From NCBI GenBank assembly GCA_003170275.1, contig PNAM01000042.1:1-64000 (forward strand): DNA of 64,000 nucleotides, in the 5' to 3' direction. Of this stretch, positions 50,610-61,007 are shown piece after piece. The position numbers and the translations under genes are program-made. The notes under the pieces are model-generated. The model worked only from the letters and a program-made list of their open reading frames with translations, did not search any database and had not been told where the DNA came from. The DNA comes from Myxococcales bacterium (GTDB lineage Bacteria > Myxococcota_A > Polyangia > Palsa-1104). Numbering within the stretch: position 1 is the first letter of the stretch; every line of letters begins with the position of its first letter.

Positions 50610-51818
50610 CTAGAACGCAGCGACGGCGGAGAGGCCGACGGAGAGGGCGTCGATGACGCCGGTGGTGCGCGGCAGGTTGGGCGGGGTGATGGAGTTGGCG
50701 AACACCTTGATCAGATCGGCGTGCACGCCGGCTTCGAGCGAGTGGAACGCGCGGCGGATGGTGGTGCGGTAGAAGAGCGCGCCGCCAACGAGCAGATCGC
50801 CGAACGGGGACAGCTCGCGGTCGCCGGTGAAGTACTGGCCCACCGGGCCGGTGCGCTCGTAGCTGTTCGACGCGCCAGCGTCGCGGAAGAAGGACGCCTG
50901 CGACTGCTGGTAGTAGCGCACGCGCGCGCGGTATCGCAGCCGATCGCCGAGCACCAGGTGGTCCCACGAGAGCTCGCCGGTGATCGATTGGATCTCCCAG
51001 CTGTCGCGATAGAGTCGCACGTCGGCGCCGAGCACCGCGCGCTTGGAGGCGAACGCGTAGCGTAGACGCACGCCGACCGCTCCGCGATCGCGCAACAGCG
51101 GATGCGACTCCTGCGCGAACACCATGCCGCCGTCCAGGCGCACGCGGCGATACGGGTTCGACTGAAACCCGGCGACATGCTCCGAGTAGCCGACCAGCGC
51201 GCCGATCAGGCGGGGCGTCAGCGTCTGGGTCACCGAGACCTCCGCCGAGTCGATCGCCAGCGGCTCCTCGACCAGGCCCGGGTGCCCAGCGAAGCAGCCG
51301 ACCGAGCTCGACAGGGGCTGGCGCTGCGTGACGGCCAGCCCGCGGTTGTCGAGATCGCACACGCTGTCGAAGTTGTGCGCGTAGTCGGCGGCGATCACCG
51401 TGTTGTGATCGAACAGATCGACGCGCGCGCCGGCGGTGAGCACGTGCGAGCGATAGTCGTTCTCGATGCCGAAGCGATAGCCGGCGTGCGCCGAGAACGG
51501 CCCGGTGCGCGCCTCGAGCTGCGCGCCGATCGAGTTGCGCAGCTCGGAGAACGCGGTCGCCGAGGAGATCACGTCGGGCGCGCCATAGGTGCGCGGCGTC
51601 GCGCCGGTGACTACGTCGGCGTTCCAATCGATGCGCGCCGAGAGCCAGCGCTTGAGATCAACCTTGCCCGACACCGACGGCGTCACCACCGTGACTGACT
51701 GCGCCGGCGCCGGCTCGGAGAAGACGTCGAGCGACGCGCGCACTTCGCCCGGGTGCTCGTCTGCGAACGCGATCGCCGGCGCGAGCGCGAGTCCGAGCAG
51801 CAGCAGCGCGCGCGTCAT
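50610..51818 (-). CDS. DUF3570-like outer-membrane beta-barrel protein
   Basis: 402 aa, signal peptide LLLLGLALAPAIAFA. Amphipathic strands with regular turns run to the end (SARIDWNADVVTGATP, FSELRNSIGAQLEARTGPF, AGYRFGIENDYRSHVL, LRYAFASKRAVLGADVRLYR, SLEAGVHADLIKVFAN), typical of a barrel. Characteristic DUF3570 stretches such as RDSWEIQSITGELSWDHLVL and SPFGDLLVGGALFYR. Its 3' end nearly meets the DUF4266-like gene, a pairing known for these families. Overlaps the upstream lipoprotein gene by ATGA. Confidence 0.8.
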   Translation of the reverse strand: MTRALLLLGLALAPAIAFADEHPGEVRASLDVFSEPAPAQSVTVVTPSVSGKVDLKRWLSARIDWNADVVTGATPRTYGAPDVISSATAFSELRNSIGAQLEARTGPFSAHAGYRFGIENDYRSHVLTAGARVDLFDHNTVIAADYAHNFDSVCDLDNRGLAVTQRQPLSSSVGCFAGHPGLVEEPLAIDSAEVSVTQTLTPRLIGALVGYSEHVAGFQSNPYRRVRLDGGMVFAQESHPLLRDRGAVGVRLRYAFASKRAVLGADVRLYRDSWEIQSITGELSWDHLVLGDRLRYRARVRYYQQSQASFFRDAGASNSYERTGPVGQYFTGDRELSPFGDLLVGGALFYRTTIRRAFHSLEAGVHADLIKVFANSITPPNLPRTTGVIDALSVGLSAVAAF

Positions 51819-52246
51819 GGCGTGTCCACCCAGGTCTGAAACAGCAGCTTCGACTCGGCCAGGTTGTCGACGCTGATCCCGACCGGATGGTCGTCGGCCA
51901 GCTGCGCGGGTGTGGTGAAGAGGCGGCTGGACAGCGGCGCGTCGCAGCGCACCAGCTGGATCGATGCGAAATAATTCGCGCGCCAATTGTCCGGCCACCC
52001 GTCGATCGGCGCGTCGAACAGCGGCAGATTGGTGCCCGGCTGCAGGCGAAAGTAGCCGTGCCCGTCCGACGCCGCGTGGCAGCCCGATTGCTCGCAGCTG
52101 TTGTGATCGAGGTAGCGCGGCCACACGTCCGAGACGAAGTAGTGCGGCGACGCCATACATGGACCCGCGTCGGGCGTCGTGCCGAGGCTGATCGAACATG
52201 CGGACGATAGTCCGCACAGTGCGACAACGAGAAAAATGCGCGGCAC
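51815..52246 (-). CDS. lipoprotein with a CX4CH motif
   Basis: 143 aa from a GTG at 52246 (an ATG at 52288 is possible but would leave only 8 nt to the divergent gene). Lipobox SSAC. After the anchor a segment YFVSDVWPRYLDHNSC is followed by EQSGCHAASDGHGYFRL: C-x4-C-H, a nonstandard haem-c-like motif often seen in myxobacterial envelope proteins, and LPLFDAPIDGWPDNW. Downstream of it comes the DUF3570 gene (ATGA). It may be a monohaem protein or simply Cys-rich; haem attachment is unproven. Confidence 0.62.
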   Translation of the reverse strand: MPRIFLVVALCGLSSACSISLGTTPDAGPCMASPHYFVSDVWPRYLDHNSCEQSGCHAASDGHGYFRLQPGTNLPLFDAPIDGWPDNWRANYFASIQLVRCDAPLSSRLFTTPAQLADDHPVGISVDNLAESKLLFQTWVDTP

Positions 52247-52296
52247 GTGCGGCGCAGCATACCAGCGCTGTGCGGTCTCGTGTACCATCCGCTCGC

Positions 52297-53004
52297 ATGC
52301 GGTACCTCACGTTTTGTTTCTTGCTCGCGGGCTGCGGCAGCATCACCGCCAAGGATGACGGGAAGAAGCTGTTCTCGGATCCGCGTTTCTCGACGGCGGA
52401 TTCGAACGTGTTCGCGTGCTCGACCTGTCACGAGATCACGCCGACGTCGAACAGCTTTCGCCCCGGCGGCACGCTCTACGACGTGGTCGCGCGGCCGGGC
52501 TGGTGGGCCAACACCTCGCTAACGCTGCTCGACGCAGTCAATCAGTGCGTGACCAACTTCATGCGCGGCAACGAGCTCACGCCGACCGATGAGAACGGAC
52601 GCGCGATGCTGGTGTACCTGCAGAGCATCACGCCCGATGCGACCGCGCCTGCGGTGCCGATCACCATCGTGCAGAATATCGTCGACGTGCCGAGCGGCGA
52701 TCCGGCGATGGGCAAGATGATCTACGACCTGGGCTGCGGAAACTGCCACGGGCCGCCGCACACAGGCGCCGGGCGGCTGTCCGCCATGGTCTCGCTGATA
52801 CCCGACGACAGCATCTTGAATCACGGCACCGACCCCAAGACGGGCGCGCGGCCGGTGGTCATCGAGAAGACCCGGCACGGCAAATTCTTCAACATCGGTG
52901 GAAACATGCCGCCGAACTCGCTCGAGGTGTTGAGCGATGCGCAGCTCGGCGACGTGCTCGGCTACCTCGAGATGTTCGGCCTTCCCCCGTACGTCGCCCC
53001 CTAG
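52297..53004 (+). CDS. dihaem c-type cytochrome lipoprotein
   Basis: 235 aa, lipobox LAGC (YLTFCFLLAGC). Two CXXCH motifs: FACSTCHEITPTSN (first) and LGCGNCHGPPHTGAG (second), with a Met-rich C-terminal part (NIGGNMPPNSLEVLSDAQLG, DVLGYLEMFGLPP) fitting an axial Met ligand and cytochrome c fold. A third region CVTNFMRGNELTPTDENGR aligns with domain one of dihaem cytochromes. Outer-membrane-anchored electron carrier. Divergent from the CX4CH lipoprotein. Confidence 0.85.
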   Translation: MRYLTFCFLLAGCGSITAKDDGKKLFSDPRFSTADSNVFACSTCHEITPTSNSFRPGGTLYDVVARPGWWANTSLTLLDAVNQCVTNFMRGNELTPTDENGRAMLVYLQSITPDATAPAVPITIVQNIVDVPSGDPAMGKMIYDLGCGNCHGPPHTGAGRLSAMVSLIPDDSILNHGTDPKTGARPVVIEKTRHGKFFNIGGNMPPNSLEVLSDAQLGDVLGYLEMFGLPPYVAP

Positions 53005-53071
53005 CTGCGAACTTTGATCGCATGTACGCCTCGGCCCGACCGCGCTATGCGTGAGGGACGAGGAGGCTCGA

Positions 53072-53476
53072 ATGCGCGTGCTCTTGATCACGCTGGCGTG
53101 GGTGGCCGGCTGCGGCGACAACTCCAATAGCTCGCAGGACATGACCATGCAGACGCCGCTCGCCATCGGCAGCCCGTGCGTCCCGGACGGCCCGACCTCC
53201 TCGGTGTGCGGCCCGTTCCCGAAATATTTCTGCGACGCGGACCATCCCAACGGCTACTGCAAGACGTCCTGCCACATGGACGGCGATTGCCCGATGGGCT
53301 CGGTGTGCGCGGGCGCGGGCACGACGGCGCCGGGCGAGTGCCACAAGAAGTGTACGCAAGCGACCAAGGCCACCGACTGCCGGTTGAGCGAAGGCTATGT
53401 CTGCAAGGACAAGCCGGACGACGCCAGCGGCGACTACTGCGATGTCCCCGAGCCGATGGGCGACGGCGGGGCGTAG
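53072..53476 (+). CDS. Cys-rich lipoprotein, hypothetical
   Basis: 134 aa from the ATG at 53072 (GAGGAGG ~6 nt upstream; a GTG at 53051 is less likely). Lipobox VAGC. Eleven or so cysteines lie in the mature region (GSPCVPDGPTSSVCGPFPKY, FCDADHPNGYCKTSCHMDGD, CPMGSVCAGAG, CHKKCTQATKATDCR), a disulfide-stabilised small surface domain like those in other myxobacterial lipoproteins. It precedes the barrel gene. Function unknown. Confidence 0.72.
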   Translation: MRVLLITLAWVAGCGDNSNSSQDMTMQTPLAIGSPCVPDGPTSSVCGPFPKYFCDADHPNGYCKTSCHMDGDCPMGSVCAGAGTTAPGECHKKCTQATKATDCRLSEGYVCKDKPDDASGDYCDVPEPMGDGGA

Positions 53477-53486
53477 CCTCGCCACG

Positions 53487-54365
53487 ATGTGCGTCGGGCT
53501 CGCGCTCCTCGGCGCGACGCGGCCGGCCCGCGCCTGCGCGTCGTGCGGGTGCGGCGATCAGACGCTCACCGTCACCGGCATCGAGCGGCCGTACAAGAAC
53601 CGCGTGCGCGCGACGCTCGAAGAGCGCTACGGATCGCTGTCGCTCGGAGACGCGGACGTGGGCCAGAAGATCACCTTCTTGCGCTCGACGCTGGCGCTCT
53701 CCTGGTCGCCGATGAACCGGCTCACCATCGGCGCGCTGGTGCCGTGGGTGACGAGCTGGGTCAAGCCGGTAGGGCAGGCGCAGCAGCAGGTAAACGGGCT
53801 CGGCGATCTGGAGCTGTCGGTGCGCGGCGTGGTCTATCGCGAGCGCAATTTCGCGCCGCATCACATCTTGTCGCTGTCCGGTGGGCTGAAGTTTCCCACC
53901 GGGCCGCGCGTGTACGACGACTCGATGCACCCGTACGCCGACGACGATCAGCCGGGCACCGGCTCGTGGGATCCGTTCGCCGGCCTGACGTATACCTACT
54001 TCTCCGGCGAGCTGATCTCCGCCTGGGCATCGGGCAGCTTCCGGCTCACCACCACCGGCCCGCGCGGCTACCGGCGCGGCTCGGTCTTTGGCGGCACGGC
54101 GGCGATCCAGGTGCAGCCCTGGTCGTGGGGCGCGCTGGTCCTGGGCGCGGACGTGGTCTGGCAGGACTCCGATACACTCGAGAACGGCGTCGCCTCGCCG
54201 AACACCGGCGGCACCGTGGGCTATCTGGCGCCTTCGTTCGTGGCCACGCCGTGGATGGATCTCTTGATCAAGGTCACTGTCGACGTTCCGGTCCTGTACG
54301 GCCTCAACGGGAACCAATCGGTGGGGCCGCAGGTGTCGCTGCTGGTCGCTTACGATTTCAAGTAA
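53487..54365 (+). CDS. outer-membrane porin/transporter-like protein
   Basis: 292 aa from the ATG at 53487, signal peptide CVGLALLGATRPARA followed by CASCGCGDQTLTVTG. Amphipathic strands (VRATLEERYGSLSL, FLRSTLALSWSPMNRLTIGA, LSLSGGLKFPTGPRVYDD, TYTYFSGELISAWASGSFRL) indicate a barrel of about a dozen strands. The ACASCGCGD start is a feature I associate with putative myxobacterial OM transporters near metal or cytochrome genes. No transported substrate can be inferred. Confidence 0.73.
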   Translation: MCVGLALLGATRPARACASCGCGDQTLTVTGIERPYKNRVRATLEERYGSLSLGDADVGQKITFLRSTLALSWSPMNRLTIGALVPWVTSWVKPVGQAQQQVNGLGDLELSVRGVVYRERNFAPHHILSLSGGLKFPTGPRVYDDSMHPYADDDQPGTGSWDPFAGLTYTYFSGELISAWASGSFRLTTTGPRGYRRGSVFGGTAAIQVQPWSWGALVLGADVVWQDSDTLENGVASPNTGGTVGYLAPSFVATPWMDLLIKVTVDVPVLYGLNGNQSVGPQVSLLVAYDFK

Positions 54366-54387
54366 CCTCAACGCCGAAGGAGTCGTC

Positions 54388-54984
54388 ATGCGCAAGCTGA
54401 TCGTGATCGCGGTGCTGGTCGCAGGTTGTGGGGGCCCCGGCGGATCGGGCGGACCGACGCGCGAGCCCGACGACTACACCGGCTGCGCCACCGACGAGCA
54501 TTGGCGCACCTTCGACGATCAGGCGGAGTTCGCTATCGTCGCCGACGCTACCGCGCCGTCGGTCACCACGCCGCAGAACGGGGTCGCGACTCCGTTTGCG
54601 ACCAAGCCGATGTTCACCTGGTCCGAGAGCCAGGCGCTGGCAGGGATGCCGCTCGGCAATGTCGCGAACGATCCGAGCGGCTGCCCGGAGTGGAACACCG
54701 GCGCGATCACCACCGCGCACCTCCCGCCCATCAGCGGCGAGGTCTACGATCTGCAGTTCTCCTCGGGCGGAACGGTCTTCTACCGCGTGGTCACGACGCT
54801 GCAGGAGTGGCTGCCGCCCGACACTTCCAACACCTCGATGGTGCCCGCCTGGCCGGCCTTCAAGGGCAAGCAGGTCACGCTCAAGATCTGGCGCATGGAG
54901 CTGGTGAAGAACGATCTGCGGCCCGGCAGCGACGCGGGCCCGTTCGTCGCGCTGACGCCGTTTTCGTTTTCGGTCGGAAACTAG
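54388..54984 (+). CDS. lipoprotein, hypothetical
   Basis: 198 aa with lipobox VAGC (KLIVIAVLVAGC). A Gly/Pro linker then a beta-rich domain: TDEHWRTFDDQAEFAIVADA, PFATKPMFTWSESQALAGMP, VYDLQFSSGGTVFYRVVTTL, QEWLPPDTSNTSM, KGKQVTLKIWRMELVKNDLR. This resembles an immunoglobulin-like adhesin domain. It follows the barrel gene by 22 nt on the same strand and may act with it. GAAGGAG precedes the ATG. Unrecognised. Confidence 0.72.
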   Translation: MRKLIVIAVLVAGCGGPGGSGGPTREPDDYTGCATDEHWRTFDDQAEFAIVADATAPSVTTPQNGVATPFATKPMFTWSESQALAGMPLGNVANDPSGCPEWNTGAITTAHLPPISGEVYDLQFSSGGTVFYRVVTTLQEWLPPDTSNTSMVPAWPAFKGKQVTLKIWRMELVKNDLRPGSDAGPFVALTPFSFSVGN

Positions 54985-55001
54985 CAGCGACCAAGCAGCG
55001 A

Positions 55002-56198
55002 CTAGGGCGCGGGCGGGATCCAGACCGCGCCGTCGGGGAACACGCCGATGGCGACGTAGCCGGTGACGTTGAAGGGAACGGTCGTGAACATCACCGCGGT
55101 CCCCGGGTTCACGTGGTCGCCTTCGCAGACCATGACACCGTCCTGCTCGCCGGGCGCGAGCCGCACCGCGTGCATGTTGAAGCACGCCTGCGTGGGCACG
55201 GCGAGATCGACCTTGGCCAGCGTGGCGGTGTCGATCGCCGAGAGCTTGTCGTCGCCCTGGTGCGTGATGTAGTAGGTCTTGCTGTCGGCGGTGAACACGC
55301 CGAACAGCGGGGCGCCGCCAGTGGCGATCACCTTGGCTGGATCCATCTTCATGGCCACCGGATCGTAGACGCGCACGTCGCCCGCGACCTGGTCGGAGAT
55401 CCACACCGTGCCGTCGCTGGGCTCGACCGAAAGCGCGTACGGCCCGTAGGCGGGCGTGCCGAGCGGGCCGATCGACGGGCCGATCGGCAGCTTCTGCTTC
55501 ACCGTCGGGTGCGCGCTGTCGGTCACATCCATGACCACCAGCTCGTCGCTCGCGTAGCAGGTGACGTAGAGCGTGTGCTGATCGGCAGAGAGTCCTTCGC
55601 CGTGCGCGGTCGGGCACACCAGGGTCAGCGAGAGCAGGGTCATGCTCGAGGTGTCGATGATCGCGATGCCGCTGTTCGCCGCCGCCACGTCGCCGCCGGT
55701 CATGAGGTATTGCTGCACGCGCAACAGGTCGTAGTGGCTGACGTACGCCAGGTTGCCGGCGGTGTTCAAGATCACGTCGCCCGGGCTGCGGTCGACCAGC
55801 ACCTCGGCGATCTTGGCACCGGTGGCTGAGTCGATCTTCACCAGCGATCCCGGTGTGGTCCCGAGCCCGTGCGACCCGTGCGGCCCGGTGCCCGAGCCGG
55901 GCACGTAGTTCGAGAGGTTGTAGTAGATGTACTTGCCGTCGGGCGAGGCGTCGAGGTGGTGCGGCCCCTCGAGCTCGACGGGGATGTCGCCCACCGGAAT
56001 GTTGCCGAGTAGATCGGGCATCGGCTTGGTATCGGTGACGAACGAGAGCTCGTCCGAGCGATTGTCGGTGATGGCGAACCGGCCCTGGTGCGCCCATGAG
56101 GGCGTCGCGGGGGCGCTCCACATTCCCTGGCCGGGAGTGAACGTCACATTGTTGGTGCAGCCCGCCACCAGCAGCCCGAGGAGCGCGACCTTCCGCAT
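55002..56198 (-). CDS. YVTN-type beta-propeller lipoprotein
   Basis: 398 aa from the ATG at 56198 (GGAGG 5 nt upstream). Lipobox VAGC. Seven-blade YVTN/40-bp-type repeats: DELSFVTDTKPMPDLLGNIP, HHLDASPDGKYIYYNLSNYV, NLAYVSHYDLLRVQQYL, HTLYVTCYASDELVVMDVTD, GTVWISDQVAGDVRVYDP, SKTYYITHQGDDKLSAIDTA. Such lipoproteins bind surfaces or other proteins. It diverges from the lipoprotein at 56274. Specific ligand unknown. Confidence 0.83.
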   Translation of the reverse strand: MRKVALLGLLVAGCTNNVTFTPGQGMWSAPATPSWAHQGRFAITDNRSDELSFVTDTKPMPDLLGNIPVGDIPVELEGPHHLDASPDGKYIYYNLSNYVPGSGTGPHGSHGLGTTPGSLVKIDSATGAKIAEVLVDRSPGDVILNTAGNLAYVSHYDLLRVQQYLMTGGDVAAANSGIAIIDTSSMTLLSLTLVCPTAHGEGLSADQHTLYVTCYASDELVVMDVTDSAHPTVKQKLPIGPSIGPLGTPAYGPYALSVEPSDGTVWISDQVAGDVRVYDPVAMKMDPAKVIATGGAPLFGVFTADSKTYYITHQGDDKLSAIDTATLAKVDLAVPTQACFNMHAVRLAPGEQDGVMVCEGDHVNPGTAVMFTTVPFNVTGYVAIGVFPDGAVWIPPAP

Positions 56199-56273
56199 AC
56201 GGCCTCCGTACCCAGAAGGTACCTCATTATGTACGGCCCCGCCCGCGCCCCGGTTTCGTGCGAAAATGGCCTC

Positions 56274-56986
56274 GTGACCCGCGGTTGGTGCATGTACCTC
56301 GTCGGAGTGGCAGCGCTGCCGGCGTGCGCGTTTCACGTCGAGGGCGCCGCAGAGGAGCAGCCCGCGGTCGATCTTGCGGCCGCGCCCGCGGATCTGTCGG
56401 GGCGCTCTTTCGATCTCGCAACCCCGGTCCCCGATCTCGCGGACGCGCCGGATCTGACGCCGATCGCCGGCCTGCTCAGCGCGGTCAAGGACGACACGCC
56501 CGCGACCAACGATCTGACCGGCGAAGGATCGCTCGATTGGGCCCACTTCGGGCTGAGCGTGCCCACCGACGTGAACCGCAAGCTGGGCGCCAACCTGATC
56601 CTCGAAGCGGTCACCGGCGCCCAGATGCAATACAGCTTCGTCCCCTCGTTCGGATGGAGCGACGGCGCGCCCACCCAGGCGGTCCCCGCGACGCGCAACG
56701 GCGTCTACGTCAAGGCGGTCGGCACCGCCTACCAGATCACCTTCCCGGTTGGCACGACGCAGCGGGTGGCAAAGATCTATGTCGAGTCCTACTACACGAC
56801 GGGCTCGCTGGTCGCCCACCTCTCCGACGGATCGGCGCCCGACTTCCACGACACCGTCGTCGCGACCGCGCTCATTACACCGCGCTATACGTTCACCTGC
56901 AGCGCCAGCTCACCCGGGCAGACCTTGACCGTGACCTGGACGCTGACCTCCGGCGCTGGAAGCATCGGCCTGCTCGCCGCCAGCCT

Positions 56987-56993
<7 letters not shown>
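56274..56993 (+). CDS. lipoprotein, hypothetical
   Basis: 239 aa from a GTG at 56274 (an ATG at 56292 or 56229 is possible), lipobox LPAC (CMYLVGVAALPAC). A linker with DLxxAPADLSGRSFDLATPV repeats (Ala/Asp-rich) leads to a beta domain (SVPTDVNRKLGANLILEAVT, PVGTTQRVAKIYVESYYTTG, LVAHLSDGSAPDFHDTVVAT, PGQTLTVTWTLTSG). Domain resembles a carbohydrate- or integrin-binding sandwich. Its stop overlaps that of the membrane kinase gene by 7 nt. Function unknown. Confidence 0.7.
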
Positions 56994-58708
<1,715 letters not shown>

Positions 58709-58712
58709 TAGC

Positions 58713-59084
58713 TCACGTCTTGGGCGGCGCCAGGATGCGCTTGATCTTCCACAGCAGCTCCTTGGCGTCGAGGGGCTTGGTGAGGAAGTAGCGAGCGCCG
58801 ACGTTGATGCCCTTGATCATGGCCTGCGGATCGGTTTCGGAGGTCAGGAAGATCACCGGGATGGCGCGCGTGTCCTGCCGGTCCTTGATGGCCTTGATGA
58901 ACTCCAGGCCGTTGAGCTTGGGCATGTTGATGTCGCAGACGATCACGTCGGGCGTGAGGGTCTCGAGGCGCATGAGCCCGTCGAGGCCATTCTCCGCCAG
59001 CGTGACTTCATATTCGTTGGCGCGAAGCTGCTTCTCCAGAAGAGAGCGCGTCGCCGCATCGTCGTCGATGACCAGCACGTGCAT
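58713..59084 (-). CDS. single-domain response regulator (CheY-like)
   Basis: 123 aa, receiver only. Acidic DDD at residues 7-9, phospho-acceptor Asp51 (VIVCDINMPKLNG), Thr in FLTSETD, and Lys-Pro (LTKPLDAKELLW). It lies 4 nt upstream of the membrane Ser/Thr kinase, probably in the same operon, so a histidine kinase elsewhere could feed into that kinase's signalling, or the receiver may be a target. No output domain. Confidence 0.92.
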   Translation of the reverse strand: MHVLVIDDDAATRSLLEKQLRANEYEVTLAENGLDGLMRLETLTPDVIVCDINMPKLNGLEFIKAIKDRQDTRAIPVIFLTSETDPQAMIKGINVGARYFLTKPLDAKELLWKIKRILAPPKT

Positions 59085-59291
59085 GATTCACCCCGAGGTG
59101 GCAGGGCAATCGTTGCACGACCCCGGCCGCGTTTCCAGTGCGGACCGCGCAACTGCAGTAGCCGGTCACTGGTCCTTTCGGCGGCCTCGGTTGTGAGCTA
59201 ACACTCGGAAATGCCGTGAGCCGATCGCGGGCACGCGGCTTGCCTAGGCCCGGGCGACCGTTCCACCCCCGTTCCCTGGAGACCCCTTCTA
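59085..59291. other. 207-bp intergenic region
   Basis: Divergent promoter region for the receiver (-) and the Kazal lipoprotein (+). I see no certain promoter boxes, RNA gene or repeat. Confidence 0.3.
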
Positions 59292-60353
59292 ATGATGACC
59301 CGTGTCGTGTTCCTCGCTGCGCTCGCCACCTCGTTCGTCGCGTGCGGCCTGCCCGATCCCTCCGATGACGTGATCAGCGCCGACGATCTCGACGGCAAGA
59401 CCGACGACGTGAGCTCCGCGAAATCGGCGCTCCCCGCCGGCGCCGCGCACCTCTACTTCGGCTCGCCCGCCGCCGCGTATCTCAGCGCCGACCAGCCGCT
59501 CTCGTACCTGTGGTTCACCGCCAACGCGGGCGCCGGGTTCAAGGTCGGCGCCGCCGAAGTCGACGAGAACAACACGCCCATCCCGACCGAGCACGTCGGC
59601 TTCAAGCTGCAGCGCGCAGTCTCGTCCCACGGCAAGTGGAGCTGGTCGGTGGTCGCGCAGGCCGACAGCGACAGCGGCGCCGCGGTGCTGACGTACGCCC
59701 CCAAGACCGGCCCGGGCCTGTACCTGGTCACCTCGACCGGCTCGCCGCTGCCTGCGCAGCTCACCGTGAGCGTCACCTGCGGCGGCTTCGGCTGTGAGAC
59801 CGCGCGAGAGCCCAACGAGTCGTGCGGCGGAATCGCCGGGAGCCATTTCCAGTGCGACGCCGGCCTTTTTTGCGACTACACCCTGGCGCAGCAGTGCGGC
59901 GCCGGCGGTCAGCTCGGCGTCTGCGCGGTGAAGTCCTCCGTCTGCCCGCTGTTCTATCGGCCCGAGTGCGGCTGCGACGGCGTCACCTACGGCAACACCT
60001 GCCAGGCCGCGTCGCATGGCACCAGCATCCAGCGCGTCGGTACGTGCGCGGCGAACGTGGTAGGCAACTGGGAATTCATCGCCAAGAGCGGCGGCAGCCA
60101 CTACGACTACACTTTCAACGCCGACGGCACGTTCGTCTCGACGGAGCAGCCGGGCTGCGCGTTCACCACCCCACGCTGCCTGATCAAGATCGCGCCCGCG
60201 TCGGGCAACTACGCGGTCTCGGCCACCGACCTGTCGCTGACCTACAGCTCCGACTTCCGCAGCGGCCAGACCGCCGACTTCTCGATCCAGAAGGCGGGCA
60301 CGCACCTGGTCGGCAGCGACTGGGGCGCCTCGCTCGACCTCACCCGCAAGTAG
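59292..60353 (+). CDS. lipoprotein with Kazal-type inhibitor domain
   Basis: 353 aa, lipobox VAC (ALATSFVAC). Residues ~45-165 are a beta-rich domain (LPAGAAHLYFGSPAAAYLSA, LVTSTGSPLPAQLTVSV). Cys-rich residues ~170-255 include the Kazal signature VCPLFYRPECGCDGVTYGNT, then CQAASHGTSIQRVGTC. The C-terminal ~100 residues form a lipocalin-like domain (VGNWEFIAKSGGSHYDYTFN, GTFVSTEQPG). Kazal domains inhibit serine proteases, so a surface-anchored protease inhibitor is likely; other Cys patterns may be EGF-like. tRNA-Leu follows on the other strand. Confidence 0.85.
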   Translation: MMTRVVFLAALATSFVACGLPDPSDDVISADDLDGKTDDVSSAKSALPAGAAHLYFGSPAAAYLSADQPLSYLWFTANAGAGFKVGAAEVDENNTPIPTEHVGFKLQRAVSSHGKWSWSVVAQADSDSGAAVLTYAPKTGPGLYLVTSTGSPLPAQLTVSVTCGGFGCETAREPNESCGGIAGSHFQCDAGLFCDYTLAQQCGAGGQLGVCAVKSSVCPLFYRPECGCDGVTYGNTCQAASHGTSIQRVGTCAANVVGNWEFIAKSGGSHYDYTFNADGTFVSTEQPGCAFTTPRCLIKIAPASGNYAVSATDLSLTYSSDFRSGQTADFSIQKAGTHLVGSDWGASLDLTRK

Positions 60354-60358
60354 CCCGG

Positions 60359-60444
60359 TGCCGGGGGCGGGAGTCGAACCCGCACACGCCTTTCGGCGTT
60401 AGGGATTTTAAGTCCCCTGCGTTTACCAGTTTCGCCACCCCGGC
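60359..60444 (-). tRNA. tRNA-Leu (anticodon UAA)
   Basis: 86 nt. Acceptor GCCGGGG pairs with CCCCGGC plus discriminator A. D-arm GCGAAACTGGTAAACGC. Anticodon arm GGGGA-CTTAAAA-TCCCT gives UAA (reads UUA and, by wobble, UUG). Long variable arm ACGCCGAAAGGCGTG typical of Leu, T-arm GCGGGTTCGACTCCCGC. CCA is not encoded. Confidence 0.95.
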
Positions 60445-60530
60445 GTGGTGGTAAACGCTACGTCACGTCTGAGTTTTTCGCCAACTCGTGTTGCGAGTCG
60501 CTTTGACCGTTCGAGCCCGTTTGCGGTCGT

Positions 60531-60579
60531 CGTCGTCGGGGCCTACCAGGCCGTCACCGCGCCATGGCGGCGGTGGAAC
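60531..60579 (+). repeat. dispersed structured repeat, copy 1
   Basis: Contains GGCCTACCAGGCC (5-bp hairpin, loop ACC), then GTCACCGCGCCATGG and GTGGAAC. An inverted copy lies at 63353-63406. Confidence 0.6.
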
Positions 60580-60599
60580 GCACGTGCGCGACGCGAGCG

Positions 60600-61006
60600 T
60601 AGAAGTGACGTCACCTCACCGCCCTACCTCGGCACCTACGACTACGCGCAGCAGCACGCGCGCCGCTTCGGCCGGCTCGGGCTCGATCCGCGCCCGTTCG
60701 AGGAGCAGGAGATCGGCGCGACGCCGCGCCAAGACGCCCGACGCCGCGCTCGCCAAGTGGCAGGCCGACGTGGACGCGTTCGTCGCCGGGTTCGCGCGCG
60801 TGCTCGCGCTCGGGGGCCGCGCGTTCGTGGTGATCGGCGACTCCGCGGTCGGCAAGCAGGTGATCCCCGGCGACGTCGCCATCCGCCGCGCGGCGGAGCG
60901 CTGCAAGCTGGTCGTCCCCGCCGCGGCAGTGCAGGTCCGCCCGAGCTTCTACCAGCCCGCCGCGCAGAAGACCCGCCGCGAGCACCTGCTCCTGCTCACC
61001 CGCTGA
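60600..61006 (+). pseudogene. relic of a DNA methylase, frameshifted and 5'-truncated
   Basis: One frame reads DVTSPPYLGTYDYAQQHARR (60607-60666), the catalytic TSPPY/DPPY motif IV of DNA or RNA adenine/cytosine-type methylases, then stops being plausible near 60715-60735. The next frame continues KTPDAALAKWQADVDAFVAG and GGRAFVVIGDSAVGKQVIPG to a TGA at 61004, matching the C-terminal part of such enzymes. So a frameshift splits the coding sequence, and the SAM-binding N-terminal part is missing. A structured repeat and tRNA-Leu sit immediately upstream, compatible with an insertion/deletion site. The stretch 60445-60600 before it holds only the repeat. Confidence 0.7.
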
Positions 61007-61007
61007 G

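Noticed and set aside
60454..60600. Possible short gene encoding a conserved QAVTAPW peptide, also readable at 63353-63406
   Set aside because: The peptide similarity comes from the DNA repeat itself, which also conserves a hairpin. No start or ribosome site supports a gene.
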